Shown here: piece after piece, positions 63,830-64,000 of the stretch | Layout of the letters: every line of letters starts with the position of its first letter | Numbering within the stretch: the stretch's first letter is position 1 | From: Propioniciclava sp. MC1595 | Lineage (GTDB): Bacteria > Actinomycetota > Actinomycetes > Propionibacteriales > Propionibacteriaceae | Assembly: GCF_017569205.1 (NCBI RefSeq) | Contig: NZ_CP071870.1 | Location: 3,366,974 to 3,430,973, forward strand | Length of the DNA: 64,000 nt | Direction: 5' to 3' | Position numbers and translations under genes: made by a program | Notes under the pieces: generated by a model | What the model was told of the DNA's origin: nothing | What the model saw: the letters and a program-made list of their open reading frames with translations, nothing else | Databases searched by the model: none

Positions 63830-64000
63830 GCCAATCTCCCTAACTTGCTGTGACCACGGGTGCGGATCGACTGTGCCCACGCGGACACAGGCGTCGCCGA
63901 GGCGGCGACCACGCAACTCTACGCGGGGAGGGGGTGTCTGGGCAAACTGGGGCGCCGCGGAGCGGAAGTCGAGGCGACACGCCGAGGACCATCCACCTTG
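63830..64000. other. Upstream of rpmH, toward the presumed dnaA/oriC
   Basis: No gene is visible. In actinobacteria dnaA is normally divergent from rpmH, with its promoter region here. I see no DnaA-box cluster in these 171 bases; it would be expected beyond the dnaA gene. Confidence 0.5.

Overview
The window is very GC-rich, uses GTG starts freely, and ends in the gene order rpmH-rnpA-yidD-yidC-jag-rsmG-(phzF)-parA-parB (all minus strand). This is the classical origin-proximal block of a high-GC Gram-positive chromosome, so dnaA/oriC should lie just beyond the right edge. SURF1, DUF3817, citrate synthase and MalFG-type sugar transporters fit an actinobacterium; a Propionibacteriaceae-like host is my best guess (inference, not proven). 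It is chromosome, not plasmid or phage.

Bases 1 to about 23,930 are an accessory region. It starts with the 5' part of a P-loop ATPase gene and a CHAT-domain caspase-like protease gene, separated by an IS1634-family element flanked by a 133-bp direct repeat. A frameshifted toxin/antitoxin-like pair, a MazEF pair, a large lipoprotein and a truncated TetR gene follow. From 9369 to 15412 lies an IS21-family element whose istA gene is split by a second transposon: three overlapping tyrosine recombinase genes between 87-bp inverted repeats (a 'recombinase in trio', RIT, element). Then come a TIGR02391 protein facing a membrane-anchored HNH nuclease, an IS1380-type transposase, a frameshifted unknown gene, a lincosamide-nucleotidyltransferase-like gene, a lone tyrosine recombinase, an HTH/nucleotidyltransferase pair with a broken second gene, and a methyltransferase fragment.

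Bases 23,986 to 44,525 are mostly ordinary chromosome: radical SAM/SPASM protein with a His-Pro-Gly-rich N-terminus, VanY-like peptidase, an FAD dehydrogenase that appears to lack its middle third, dienelactone hydrolase, rhodanese, aromatic aminotransferase, small acetyltransferases and a cupin, a sugar ABC importer without its ATPase, an ABC-2 exporter, ornithine aminotransferase, YceI, another IS, citrate synthase, and a TetR/CPBP-protease operon with candidate operators.

Bases 44,671 to 53,931 form one tightly packed plus-strand defence operon: an HTH protein with a degenerate N6-methylase-like domain, hsdM, hsdS, hsdR, then a probable toxin, an XRE antitoxin, and a third protein that resembles a SecB-like chaperone. 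The genes overlap by 1 to 23 bp or lie within 30 bp of each other. From 53,951 onward the chromosome is core: acetyltransferase, aminotransferase, D-Ala-D-Ala ligase, SURF1, DUF3817, parB, parA (with two parS sites inside parA), phzF-like, rsmG, jag, yidC, yidD, rnpA, rpmH. I found no tRNA, rRNA or CRISPR array.
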